Shown here piece by piece: positions 50,930 through 59,109 of a stretch of 64,000 bases of DNA; position 1 is the stretch's first letter; the number at the start of each line of letters is the position of its first letter. Under the pieces are notes generated by a model. It saw nothing but the letters and a program-made list of their open reading frames with translations, made no database searches and had not been told where the DNA came from. A program made the translations under genes and the position numbers. Origin of the DNA: Ensifer sp. LC11 (lineage in GTDB: Bacteria > Pseudomonadota > Alphaproteobacteria > Rhizobiales > Rhizobiaceae); NCBI RefSeq assembly GCF_001695835.1, contig NZ_MBSO01000005.1, forward strand, positions 62,001 through 126,000, in the 5' to 3' direction.

Positions 50930-51133
50930 TTGCCCCTCATCCGCCTACCGGCACCTTCTCCCCGCAGGCGGGGAGAAGGGACACTGCCGCGCCGCCAAGG
51001 CTCTAGTCAGGGATTAGCGCGTTCGCTTTCCCGCAGATAGGGAGGCAGGAGTTTTGGCGCTGTTGGTCTCTGATTCGGATCGGGGCACGTCCCCTCTCCC
51101 CGTCTGCGGGGAGAGGGCTAGGGTGAGGGGCAA
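50930..51133. repeat. Inverted-repeat-bounded element (copy 1)
   Basis: A 204-bp element with related ends in inverted orientation. The left end (TTGCCCCTCA... then CTCCCCGCAG) begins at 50930 and the right end (...CTGCGGGGAG then TGAGGGGCAA) finishes at 51133. Each end also folds on itself (CTCCCCGC/GCGGGGAG). It fills almost all of the 275-base gap between the SDR and the LysR gene, ending about 50 bases before the LysR start. Confidence 0.75.
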
Positions 51134-51184
51134 AAGCCAACCCAAGCGGGTCAGGGGCAAAACAACGAACTCTGAAGGCTCGAT

Positions 51185-52081
51185 ATGATCGACAAGCTGG
51201 AAATGTTCCTGGTCCTCGCACGCGAACGGCACTTCGGCCGGGCGGCGGAGGAATGTGGGGTGACGCAGCCGACGCTCTCGGCCGCGATCCGCCAGCTTGA
51301 GGATCAGCTCGGCGTCATGCTTGTCAGCCGTGGTTCCCGTTTCCAGGGGCTGACGCCGGAGGGCCAGCGCGTGCTCGAATGGGCGCGCCGCATCGTCGGC
51401 GATACCCGTACCATGCGCGAGGAGATGCGGGCGGCGCGCAAGGGTCTTTCCGGCCATATCCGGCTGGCCGCGGTGCCAACGACACTCGCCATGGTGCCGA
51501 TGCTGACGGCGCCCTTTCAGGAAAAACACCCTGATGTCACCTTCTCCGTGTTGTCGACGACATCGGTACAGATCCTGGCGTTGCTCGAAAACCTCGAGAT
51601 CGACGCCGGGCTGACCTATCTGGAAAACGAGCCGCTCGGCCGAGTGACCAGCGTTCCTCTCCAGGTCGAGCGCTATCACCTCGTCACCGCCGCCGGAACA
51701 CCGCTTTCGGAGCGGGAAAGCGTGACCTGGAAAGAGGTTAGCGACGTTCGGCTTTGTCTATTGACCGCCGATATGCAGAACCGCCGGATCATCAACCAGC
51801 ATTTTGCCGAGGCAGGTGCAGTCGCCAAGCCGACGCTCGAATCGAACTCGATGATCGTGCTTTTCTCTCATGTGCGCACCGGACGCTGGGCTAGCATCAT
51901 GCCGTTCAACGTCGCGAAATCATTCGGTTTTCACGAGGATATCCGGATGATCCCGATCGTCGAACCGGACGCCCGCCACACGGTCGGCCTGGTTGCGACA
52001 CATCGTGAGCCGTACACGCCGCTTGTCTCGGCTTTGTTGCACGAAGCGCGCATCCTGGGTGAGCGAAATCAGGCTCGATAG
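51185..52081 (+). CDS. LysR family transcriptional regulator, probable regulator of the fds operon
   Basis: A 298-residue LysR-type activator: helix-turn-helix MIDKLEMFLVLARERHFGRA, then AAEECGVTQPTLSAAIRQLE, and a periplasmic-binding-protein-like effector domain (residues about 90-295). It lies directly upstream of fdsG in the same direction, where LysR-type regulators of formate dehydrogenase are often found. The gap of 177 bases to fdsG contains a dyad that could be its operator. The effector is unknown, perhaps formate. Confidence 0.88.
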   Translation: MIDKLEMFLVLARERHFGRAAEECGVTQPTLSAAIRQLEDQLGVMLVSRGSRFQGLTPEGQRVLEWARRIVGDTRTMREEMRAARKGLSGHIRLAAVPTTLAMVPMLTAPFQEKHPDVTFSVLSTTSVQILALLENLEIDAGLTYLENEPLGRVTSVPLQVERYHLVTAAGTPLSERESVTWKEVSDVRLCLLTADMQNRRIINQHFAEAGAVAKPTLESNSMIVLFSHVRTGRWASIMPFNVAKSFGFHEDIRMIPIVEPDARHTVGLVATHREPYTPLVSALLHEARILGERNQAR

Positions 52082-52109
52082 ATTTTTTCTATCGACCGAC
52101 GGAACAGCC

Positions 52110-52131
52110 TTATTGACCCATCGGGCCATAA
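52110..52131. promoter_or_regulatory. Possible LysR-type operator upstream of fdsG
   Basis: An imperfect dyad, TTATTGACCC (52110-52119) with GGGCCATAA (52123-52131). LysR regulators bind such T-N11-A-like dyads. A separate perfect 7-bp hairpin (CGATAGA/TCTATCG, 52076-52094) overlaps the LysR stop codon. Confidence 0.3.
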
Positions 52132-52258
52132 GCGCGAAGCTTTTTGATCATGGCCGGAGACCGCCGAGGAAGGGCCTCTGCCAGAAGTGAAATTACGGCT
52201 GGGCTGGCCGCCAGATTCGGGCGCCGCCATTCCAGTCCATGAGCCGGGAGGGCTCCCG

Positions 52259-52738
52259 TTGAACATCCATCAGCCGCGCGCCGACATCGCGGAGACCACG
52301 CTCGCCATCGTCGAGGAGCTCAAGGGGCGCGAGGGGCCGCTGCTGCCGATCCTGCACGAGCTGCAGGAAGAGTTTGGTTATGTGCCGCAGGACTGTCTTC
52401 CGGTCATCGCGCGCGAGCTCAACCTGTCGCGCGCCGAAGTCTACGGGGTGATGACCTTCTACCATGACTTCCGCGAGCATCCGGCCGGGCGCCATGTGCT
52501 GAAGCTCTGTCGCGCCGAGGCGTGTCAGTCGATGGGCGGTGATGCGCTTGCCGAGCGCGCCAAGCGCCTGCTCGGCATCGATTTTCACGAGACGACGCCT
52601 GACGGAGCGGTCACGCTCGAACCCGTCTATTGTCTTGGGCTCTGTTCCTGCGCACCCTCCGCCATGCTCGACGGAGAGGTGCATGCCCGGGTCGATGCCG
52701 CCGATATCGAGGCGCTTGTTCAGGAGGCGCGGCGATGA
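52259..52738 (+). CDS. fdsG: NAD-dependent formate dehydrogenase subunit gamma
   Basis: A 159-residue [2Fe-2S] subunit related to NuoE of complex I. The thioredoxin-like domain carries the cluster cysteines in CRAEACQSMGG and CLGLCSCAPSAML. The helical N-terminal domain (EELKGREGPLLPILHELQEEFGYVPQD) matches the family. I choose a TTG at 52259, which follows GGGAGGG with 7-base spacing and gives the typical start; the longer frame from 52187 is less likely. Its stop overlaps fdsB as ATGA. Confidence 0.93.
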   Translation: MNIHQPRADIAETTLAIVEELKGREGPLLPILHELQEEFGYVPQDCLPVIARELNLSRAEVYGVMTFYHDFREHPAGRHVLKLCRAEACQSMGGDALAERAKRLLGIDFHETTPDGAVTLEPVYCLGLCSCAPSAMLDGEVHARVDAADIEALVQEARR

Positions 52739-54291
52739 CCACGAAGATCTATATCCCGCGGGATGCTGCCGCCGTGGCGCTTGGCGCCGAGAAGGTCGCC
52801 AAGGCGATGGCCGAGGCGATCGCCGCCCGCGGCCTTGACGTATTGATCGTCCGTAACGGCTCGCGCGGCATGCACTGGCTGGAGCCGCTGGTCGAGGTGG
52901 AAACGGCTGATGGCCGCATCGCCTACGGTCCGGTCAAGGCGCGCGACGTTGGCTCGCTCCTGGATGCCGGCCTGCTTGATGGCGGCGACCACGCGCTCTG
53001 TCTCGGGAAAACCGAGGAGATCCCCTTCCTCAAGCAACAGACGCGGCTGACCTTTGCGCGCTGCGGCGTCATCGATCCCCTGTCGCTTGACGACTATCAG
53101 GCCCATGGCGGTCTCGCCGGCCTGCGCAATGCCATCGCGATGGCGCCTCAGGACATTGTCGCACAGGTGACCGAGAGCGGCCTTCGCGGTCGCGGCGGTG
53201 CCGGCTTTCCGACCGGCATCAAGTGGAAGACGGTTCTCGATGCGGTGGGCGACCGCAAATACATCGTCTGCAATGCCGACGAGGGCGACAGCGGCACCTT
53301 TGCCGACCGGATGATCATGGAGGGTGACCCCTTCGTACTGATCGAGGGCATGGCGATATCAGGCATCGCGACCGGTGCCACCAAGGGCTTCATCTACACC
53401 CGCTCCGAATATCCGCATGCGATCGCGGCGATGGCCGAGGCGATCGAGATCGCGCGCAAGGCGGGTGTGCTCGGCGCTTCCGTGCTCGGCTCGGGCAAGG
53501 CCTTCGATATGGAAGTGCGTACCGGCGCCGGCGCCTATGTCTGCGGCGAGGAAACTGCGCTTTTGAACAGTCTCGAAGGCAAGCGGGGCATCGTGCGCGC
53601 CAAGCCGCCGCTCCCCGCCCACAAGGGCCTGTTCGACTGTCCGACCGTGATCAACAACGTGATCTCGCTCGCCTCCGTTCCCATCATCATGGACAAGGGG
53701 GCGGCCTTCTATCGCGACTTCGGCATGGGCCGGTCGCGCGGTACGATCCCGATCCAGATCGCCGGCAACGTCAAGCATGCCGGCCTCTACGAAACCGCCT
53801 TTGGTCTCGCGCTCGGCGAAATCATCGACCATATCGGCGGCGGTACGGCGAGTGGCCGGCCGGTGAAGGCCGTGCAGGTTGGCGGTCCGCTCGGCGCCTA
53901 TTTCCCGCGGGCGCTGTTCGATACGCCGTTCGACTACGAAGCCTTTGCCGCGCGCGACGGCCTTATCGGTCATGCCGGCATCGTCGTCTTCGACGATACG
54001 GTCGACATGCTGCACCAGGCGCGATTCGCCATGGAGTTCTGCGCCGTCGAAAGCTGCGGCAAGTGCACGCCCTGCCGCATCGGTTCGACCCGTGGTGTCG
54101 AGGTGGCTGACAGGATTGCGGCCGGTATCGAGCCGGAGAAGAACCGCGAACTGCTCGCCGATCTCTGCAACACCATGAAGTTCGGTTCGCTCTGCGCGCT
54201 TGGCGGTTTCACGCCCTATCCGGTGCTTAGCGCCATGACCCATTTCCCGGATGATTTTCAGCCGGCCCCGGTGGTGGAGGCTGCGGAATGA
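52735..54291 (+). CDS. fdsB: NAD-dependent formate dehydrogenase subunit beta
   Basis: A 518-residue diaphorase subunit homologous to NuoF, with FMN, NAD and one [4Fe-4S] cluster. It has an N-terminal thioredoxin-like extension (about 120 residues), then SGLRGRGGAGFPTGIKW near residue 150, CNADEGDSGTFADR near 185, and the cluster cysteines in ESCGKCTPCRIG (about 440) and SLCALGG (about 485). Its start overlaps fdsG. A 176-bp repeat element separates it from fdsA. Confidence 0.95.
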   Translation: MTTKIYIPRDAAAVALGAEKVAKAMAEAIAARGLDVLIVRNGSRGMHWLEPLVEVETADGRIAYGPVKARDVGSLLDAGLLDGGDHALCLGKTEEIPFLKQQTRLTFARCGVIDPLSLDDYQAHGGLAGLRNAIAMAPQDIVAQVTESGLRGRGGAGFPTGIKWKTVLDAVGDRKYIVCNADEGDSGTFADRMIMEGDPFVLIEGMAISGIATGATKGFIYTRSEYPHAIAAMAEAIEIARKAGVLGASVLGSGKAFDMEVRTGAGAYVCGEETALLNSLEGKRGIVRAKPPLPAHKGLFDCPTVINNVISLASVPIIMDKGAAFYRDFGMGRSRGTIPIQIAGNVKHAGLYETAFGLALGEIIDHIGGGTASGRPVKAVQVGGPLGAYFPRALFDTPFDYEAFAARDGLIGHAGIVVFDDTVDMLHQARFAMEFCAVESCGKCTPCRIGSTRGVEVADRIAAGIEPEKNRELLADLCNTMKFGSLCALGGFTPYPVLSAMTHFPDDFQPAPVVEAAE

Positions 54292-54307
54292 GAGTGGCGA
54301 TGGAGTT

Positions 54308-54483
54308 CACCCCCCTCTGCCCTGCCGGGCATCTCCCCCACAAGGGGGGAGATCGGCTCCTGGCTGGCCGCTCGTCTAGGCAGAGAAGTTTCCGCAAGTT
54401 GCGCCTTTCAAGAGATGCGCAGGGTGCGCCACATCCGTTCTCCCCCCTTGTGGGGGAGATGGCCGGCAGGCCAGAGGGGGGTG
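54308..54483. repeat. Inverted-repeat-bounded element (copy 2) between fdsB and fdsA
   Basis: A 176-bp element with 46-bp inverted ends (54308-54353 and 54438-54483) that differ at about three positions. Each end contains a CTCCCCC/GGGGGAG hairpin. It lies wholly inside the 231-base gap between fdsB and fdsA. No open frame of note and no clear target-site duplication. Confidence 0.85.
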
Positions 54484-54522
54484 ACGCCACCCTCGTGAAC
54501 AACATTCTCAGGAGGCCTGACC

Positions 54523-57402
54523 ATGTCTCTCATTCATGAAATCGACTACGGCACTCCTGCTTCCAAGTCCGAAAAGCTGGTGACGCTGACGATCGACGGT
54601 CGCGAGGTTACGGTGCCCGAGGGGACCTCGATCATGCGCGCGGCGATGGACGCCGGCATCGAGGTGCCGAAGCTTTGCGCCTCCGACATGATGGAAGCCT
54701 TCGGCTCCTGCCGGCTCTGTCTCGTAGAGATCAAGGGACGCGCCGGCATGCCGGCCTCGTGCACGACGCCGGTGGCGGCGGGCATCGAAGTCTCCACCCA
54801 GACGCCGCGGCTGAAGGACGTGCGCCGCGGGGTGATGGAGCTCTATATCTCCGACCACCCGCTCGACTGTCTGACCTGTGCGGCCAACGGCGATTGCGAG
54901 CTGCAGGACATGGCCGGAGCTGTGGGCCTGCGCGACGTGCGCTATGGCTATGAGGGCGAGAACCACGTCACGGCGCGCAACAATGGCGAGATCAACGCCA
55001 AGTGGATGCCGAAGGACGAGTCCAATCCTTACTTCACCTATGATCCGGCGAAATGCATTGTCTGCTCGCGCTGCGTGCGGGCCTGTGAGGAAGTGCAGGG
55101 CACCTTCGCGCTGACGATCGGCGGCCGCGGTTTCGACAGCCGCGTTTCGGCCGGCATGGCGGAAGACTTCATGTCGTCGGAATGCGTCTCCTGCGGCGCC
55201 TGTGTCCAGGCTTGCCCGACGGCGACGCTGACCGAAAAGTCGGTGATCGAGATCGGCCAGCCGGAACATTCCGTCGTCACCACCTGCGCCTATTGCGGTG
55301 TCGGCTGCTCGTTCAAGGCAGAGATGCGCGGCGAGGAACTGGTGCGCATGGTGCCCTGGAAGGATGGCCAGGCGAACCGCGGCCATTCCTGCGTCAAGGG
55401 CCGCTTTGCCTATGGCTATTCCAACCACAAGGACCGCATCCTCAACCCGATGATCCGCGAGAAGATCTCCGATCCCTGGCGCGAGGTCACCTGGGAAGAG
55501 GCCTATGCGCATGTGGCCGCCGAGTTCCGGCGGATCCAGTATCAGTACGGTCGCGATTCCGTCGGCGGCATCACCTCGTCACGCTGCACCAATGAAGAGA
55601 CCTACCTGGTGCAGAAGCTGGTGCGCGCCGGCTTCGGCAACAACAATGTCGACACCTGCGCCCGCGTCTGCCATTCGCCGACCGGCTATGGCCTTGGCCA
55701 GGCCTTCGGCACATCGGCCGGCACACAGAACTTCGACAGCGTCGAATTCACCGACGTCGCCGTGATCATCGGCGCCAACCCGACAGACGGCCACCCGGTC
55801 TTCGCATCGCGGCTGAAGAAGCGGCTGCGCGAAGGCGCCAAGCTGATCGTCATCGACCCCAGGCGCACCGACATCGTGCGCTCGCCGCACATTGAAGCGT
55901 CCTATCATCTGCCGCTGCAGCCGGGCACCAATGTCGCCATCCTGACGTCGCTGGCGCATGTGATCGTCACCGAAGGGCTCGCCGACGAGAAGTTCATCCG
56001 CGAGCGCTGCGACTGGTCGGAATACGAGGACTGGGCGGCCTTCGTCGCCGAGCCCTATCACAGCCCGGAGGCGACCGAAGCCTATACCGGCGTGCCGGCC
56101 GATCTGGTGCGCGGTGCGGCGCGGCTTTATGCCACCGGCGGCAACGGCGCGATCTATTACGGCCTTGGGGTCACCGAGCACAGCCAGGGCTCGACGACGG
56201 TCATGGCGATCGCCAACCTCTCGATGGTCACCGGCAATATCGGCCGGCCGGGTGTCGGCGTGAATCCGCTGCGCGGTCAGAACAACGTGCAGGGCTCCTG
56301 CGACATGGGCTCGTTCCCGCACGAGCTGCCGGGCTACCGCCACATTTCCGACGATGCGACCCGCGAGACCTTCGAGAAGCTCTGGGGCGTTGAGATCTCC
56401 AACGAGCCGGGCCTGCGCATCCCCAACATGCTCGATGCCGCTGTCGACGGCACCTTCAAGGGCATCTATATCCAGGGCGAGGACATCCTGCAGTCCGACC
56501 CGGACACCAAGCATGTGGCCGCCGGTCTCGCTGCGATGGAATGCGTCGTCGTGCACGACCTCTTCCTCAACGAGACGGCGAACTACGCCCACGTCTTCCT
56601 GCCGGGCTCGACCTTCCTCGAAAAGGACGGCACCTTCACCAATGCAGAGCGCCGCATCAACCGGGTGCGCAAGGTGATGACGCCGAAGAACGGCTATGCC
56701 GACTGGGAAGTCACGCAAAAGCTCGCCCAGGCCATGGGCCTCAACTGGAACTATCGTCACCCCTCCGAAATCATGGACGAGATCGCTGCGACGACGCCGA
56801 GCTTCGCGCTGGTCTCCTACGACTATCTCGACAAGTTGGGCTCGGTGCAGTGGCCCTGCAACGAAAAGCATCCCGAGGGTTCGCCGATCATGCATGTCGA
56901 CGGCTTCGTGCGCGGCAAGGGCAAGTTCATCCGCACCGAATATGTCGCGACCGACGAGCGCACCGGCCCGCGCTTCCCGCTGTTGCTGACGACCGGCCGC
57001 ATCCTCAGCCAGTACAATGTCGGCGCCCAGACGCGGCGCACCGACAATGTCGTCTGGCATGCGGAAGACCGGCTGGAGATCCATCCGCACGATGCCGAAC
57101 AGCGCGGCATCCGCGACGGCGACTGGATCAGGCTTGCCAGCCGCGCTGGAGAGACAACCCTGCGCTCGCTGATCACCGATCGCGTGGCGCCGGGCGTCGT
57201 CTACACCACCTTCCACCACCCGACGACGCAAGCGAACGTCATCACCACCGACTTCTCCGACTGGGCGACGAACTGCCCGGAATACAAGGTGACGGCCGTG
57301 CAGGTGATGCCCTCGAACGGCCCGTCCGACTGGCAGGTGGACTATGACGAGCAGGCCCGCCAGTCGCGCCGGATTTCCGGCAAGCTGGAGGCGGCGGAGT
57401 AA
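54523..57402 (+). CDS. fdsA: NAD-dependent formate dehydrogenase subunit alpha (molybdenum)
   Basis: The catalytic subunit that oxidises formate to CO2. The 959-residue product has an N-terminal [2Fe-2S] domain (CASDMMEAFGSCRLCLVEIKG), a His-Cys3 cluster region (DHPLDCLTCAANGDCELQD), two further [4Fe-4S] sets (CIVCSRCVRACEE, CVSCGACVQACP), then CAYCGVGCSF and the bis-MGD domains. The molybdenum-ligand Cys is in RVCHSPTGYG near residue 384, with the catalytic His beside it. The order fdsGBA-fdhD-fdsD matches Rhodobacter and rhizobial soluble formate dehydrogenase. Confidence 0.97.
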   Translation: MSLIHEIDYGTPASKSEKLVTLTIDGREVTVPEGTSIMRAAMDAGIEVPKLCASDMMEAFGSCRLCLVEIKGRAGMPASCTTPVAAGIEVSTQTPRLKDVRRGVMELYISDHPLDCLTCAANGDCELQDMAGAVGLRDVRYGYEGENHVTARNNGEINAKWMPKDESNPYFTYDPAKCIVCSRCVRACEEVQGTFALTIGGRGFDSRVSAGMAEDFMSSECVSCGACVQACPTATLTEKSVIEIGQPEHSVVTTCAYCGVGCSFKAEMRGEELVRMVPWKDGQANRGHSCVKGRFAYGYSNHKDRILNPMIREKISDPWREVTWEEAYAHVAAEFRRIQYQYGRDSVGGITSSRCTNEETYLVQKLVRAGFGNNNVDTCARVCHSPTGYGLGQAFGTSAGTQNFDSVEFTDVAVIIGANPTDGHPVFASRLKKRLREGAKLIVIDPRRTDIVRSPHIEASYHLPLQPGTNVAILTSLAHVIVTEGLADEKFIRERCDWSEYEDWAAFVAEPYHSPEATEAYTGVPADLVRGAARLYATGGNGAIYYGLGVTEHSQGSTTVMAIANLSMVTGNIGRPGVGVNPLRGQNNVQGSCDMGSFPHELPGYRHISDDATRETFEKLWGVEISNEPGLRIPNMLDAAVDGTFKGIYIQGEDILQSDPDTKHVAAGLAAMECVVVHDLFLNETANYAHVFLPGSTFLEKDGTFTNAERRINRVRKVMTPKNGYADWEVTQKLAQAMGLNWNYRHPSEIMDEIAATTPSFALVSYDYLDKLGSVQWPCNEKHPEGSPIMHVDGFVRGKGKFIRTEYVATDERTGPRFPLLLTTGRILSQYNVGAQTRRTDNVVWHAEDRLEIHPHDAEQRGIRDGDWIRLASRAGETTLRSLITDRVAPGVVYTTFHHPTTQANVITTDFSDWATNCPEYKVTAVQVMPSNGPSDWQVDYDEQARQSRRISGKLEAAE

Positions 57403-57429
57403 CGTTCCATGGGGCCTTGTGCACGGAGC

Positions 57430-57626
57430 TTACCCCCCTCAGCCCTGCCGGGCATCTCCCCCACAAGGGGGGAGATGGGCTGGGCGCACCGCTTCGCTTC
57501 TTGTTTTGCCCCGTGCTTGGCGTCAGTTCGGCTGCGCGATTTTGGAGCGCGAGATAGGGAAAAACGGTGCCTGTTCGTGATCTCCCCCCTTGGGGGGGAG
57601 ATGCCCGGCACGGCAGAAGCGGGTAA
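57430..57626. repeat. Inverted-repeat-bounded element (copy 3) between fdsA and fdhD
   Basis: A 197-bp element with about 47-bp inverted ends (57430-57476 and 57580-57626), the same family as copy 2 but with a different interior. The ends carry CTCCCCC/GGGGGAG palindromes. It occupies most of the 269-base gap between fdsA and fdhD, starting 28 bases after the fdsA stop. Confidence 0.85.
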
Positions 57627-57671
57627 CCCACTCTCAGCACAGCGAGGGGGCGCCCAACGCCTCAGCGAGCG

Positions 57672-58511
57672 ATGACCACGTTCAGGACATCCAAGACCGT
57701 TCCCGGGGCGGCCCGCCGCAACGGCGGGCTTCGGGACGGTTCGCGCACGGTGCCGGAAGAAACGCCGGTTGCCTTCAGCTATGGCGGCTCGACCCATGCG
57801 GTGATGATGGCTACACCCGGCGATCTCGAGGATTTTGCCGTCGGTTTCAGCCTGACCGAGGGCATCATCACCGATCCCGGCCAGATCGAAACCGTCGAGA
57901 TCGTTTCCGAGACGGTCGCCGGTAATCTCGGCATCGACTTACAGATAGTCCTTCGCGACGAAGAGAACGACATGCTGCGCCAACGTCGCCGTCATATGGC
58001 GGGCCCGGTCGGCTGTGGCCTCTGCGGTATCGAGTCGATCGAGCAGGCGGTGCGGCCGACGCCGGATGTTTCCGGCTCGAAGCTGACGCTGTCGCAGGAG
58101 GAAGTGGTTTCCGCCGTGGCGCTGCTCAACGGCCAGCAGCCGCTGCATTTCGAAACCCGCGCCGTGCATGGTGCCGCCTTCTACGTGCCGGGCCGCGGTC
58201 TGATCGCCGTGCGCGAGGATGTCGGCCGCCACAATGCGCTCGACAAGCTGGTGGGGGCTGCGGCTCGTGCCGGTTTCAAGGGCAGCGAGGGCGCGGTTGT
58301 CGTCACCAGCCGCGTTTCCGTGGAGATGGTGCAGAAGACTGCAGTCGTCGGCAGCGCCGTGATCATCGCCATTTCGGCGCCAACGGCGCTCGCCATCCGC
58401 ACGGCGGAAGCTGCGGGCATGACGCTGATTGCGCTGGTGCGCGGCGATGAATTCGAGATCTTTACCCATGCCGAACGCATCAAGTCCGGAGCTGTCGCCG
58501 ATGTCGCATGA
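57672..58511 (+). CDS. fdhD: Formate dehydrogenase accessory sulfurtransferase FdhD (FdsC)
   Basis: A 279-residue protein that sulfurates and delivers the bis-MGD cofactor to FdsA. The conserved cysteine loop GPVGCGLCGIES is at about residues 111-122, and the family segments HFETRAVHGAAFYVPG, EDVGRHNALDKLVG and VSVEMVQKTAVVG follow. In Rhodobacter this gene is called fdsC. The start of fdsD lies inside its last codons, so the two are coupled. Confidence 0.95.
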   Translation: MTTFRTSKTVPGAARRNGGLRDGSRTVPEETPVAFSYGGSTHAVMMATPGDLEDFAVGFSLTEGIITDPGQIETVEIVSETVAGNLGIDLQIVLRDEENDMLRQRRRHMAGPVGCGLCGIESIEQAVRPTPDVSGSKLTLSQEEVVSAVALLNGQQPLHFETRAVHGAAFYVPGRGLIAVREDVGRHNALDKLVGAAARAGFKGSEGAVVVTSRVSVEMVQKTAVVGSAVIIAISAPTALAIRTAEAAGMTLIALVRGDEFEIFTHAERIKSGAVADVA

Positions 58512-58734
58512 CAATACCAACGCCAAGCTGATCTACATGGCGAACCAGATCGCCACCTTCTTCAACAGCCAGCCTCAGGCGGAAGCGGCACAGGGCGTTG
58601 CCACTCATATCAACAAATACTGGGAGCCGCGCATGCGGCGCAAATTGTTCGAGCATATCGACAAGGGCGGCGAGGGGCTGACGCCGCTGGTGCTGGAAGC
58701 GGCACCGAAGATCAAGCGTCCGGAAGCCGCCTAG
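58501..58734 (+). CDS. fdsD: Formate dehydrogenase subunit delta
   Basis: A 77-residue soluble protein (MSHDNTNAKLIYMANQIATF... ending in KIKRPEAA) of the FdsD family, which assists assembly or stability of the FdsGBA complex. The ATG at 58501 lies 11 bases before the fdhD stop and the frames overlap. The TAG stop (58732-58734) is the first three bases of the adjacent repeat mosaic, so the C-terminus may have been set by the repeat. Confidence 0.92.
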   Translation: MSHDNTNAKLIYMANQIATFFNSQPQAEAAQGVATHINKYWEPRMRRKLFEHIDKGGEGLTPLVLEAAPKIKRPEAA

Positions 58735-58938
58735 AGCGCCGTGCGTTCGTACGAACGCAGCAAGGACGCTCTAGCTCTTTGATTCTAGAGCATCTTTCCG
58801 CCTCACGTGGATCCACTTGAGAGCAGGATGCTCTACAGCGCCGCGCGTCTCATCGGACGCGCAAAGGTCGCTGTAGGGCTTTGAATTGCTGCATGTTTTT
58901 GTCCTTTAATCGGCTATGGTTAAAGGAAACATGCAGTA
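58732..58938. repeat. Mosaic of palindromic modules (RIME-like)
   Basis: Four tandem stem-loops: TAGAGC (58732)/GCTCTA (58768) with an inner TGCGTTCG palindrome; TAGAGCATC (58786)/GATGCTCTA (58827); CTACAGCG (58833)/CGCTGTAG (58869) with an inner GCGCGTC/GACGCGC; and CTGCATGTTT/AACATGCAG (about 58889-58937). The first two modules match the element at 31513-31622. The mosaic begins at the fdsD stop codon. The rest of the gap to 59109 shows nothing else I can support. Confidence 0.8.
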
Positions 58939-59109
58939 GGCGCTTGCGTCAGCGGCCGCCCGCAGCGGTCGCGCCGCCGGCGAATGCCCGAGGGTTCGTG
59001 AAACGGGCGGCCTTGATTGAGGCATCTTCAACATCTGAAAAAATTAAGGGAAGGCGGCTACCGGTCGCCGCCTTCCCCATTCCCGAGCGCGGGGTGCAGG
59101 GATGTGCGC

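Noticed and set aside
55579-57231. A 550-codon minus-strand frame opposite fdsA
   Set aside because: Codon shadow of fdsA, which has all cofactor motifs.
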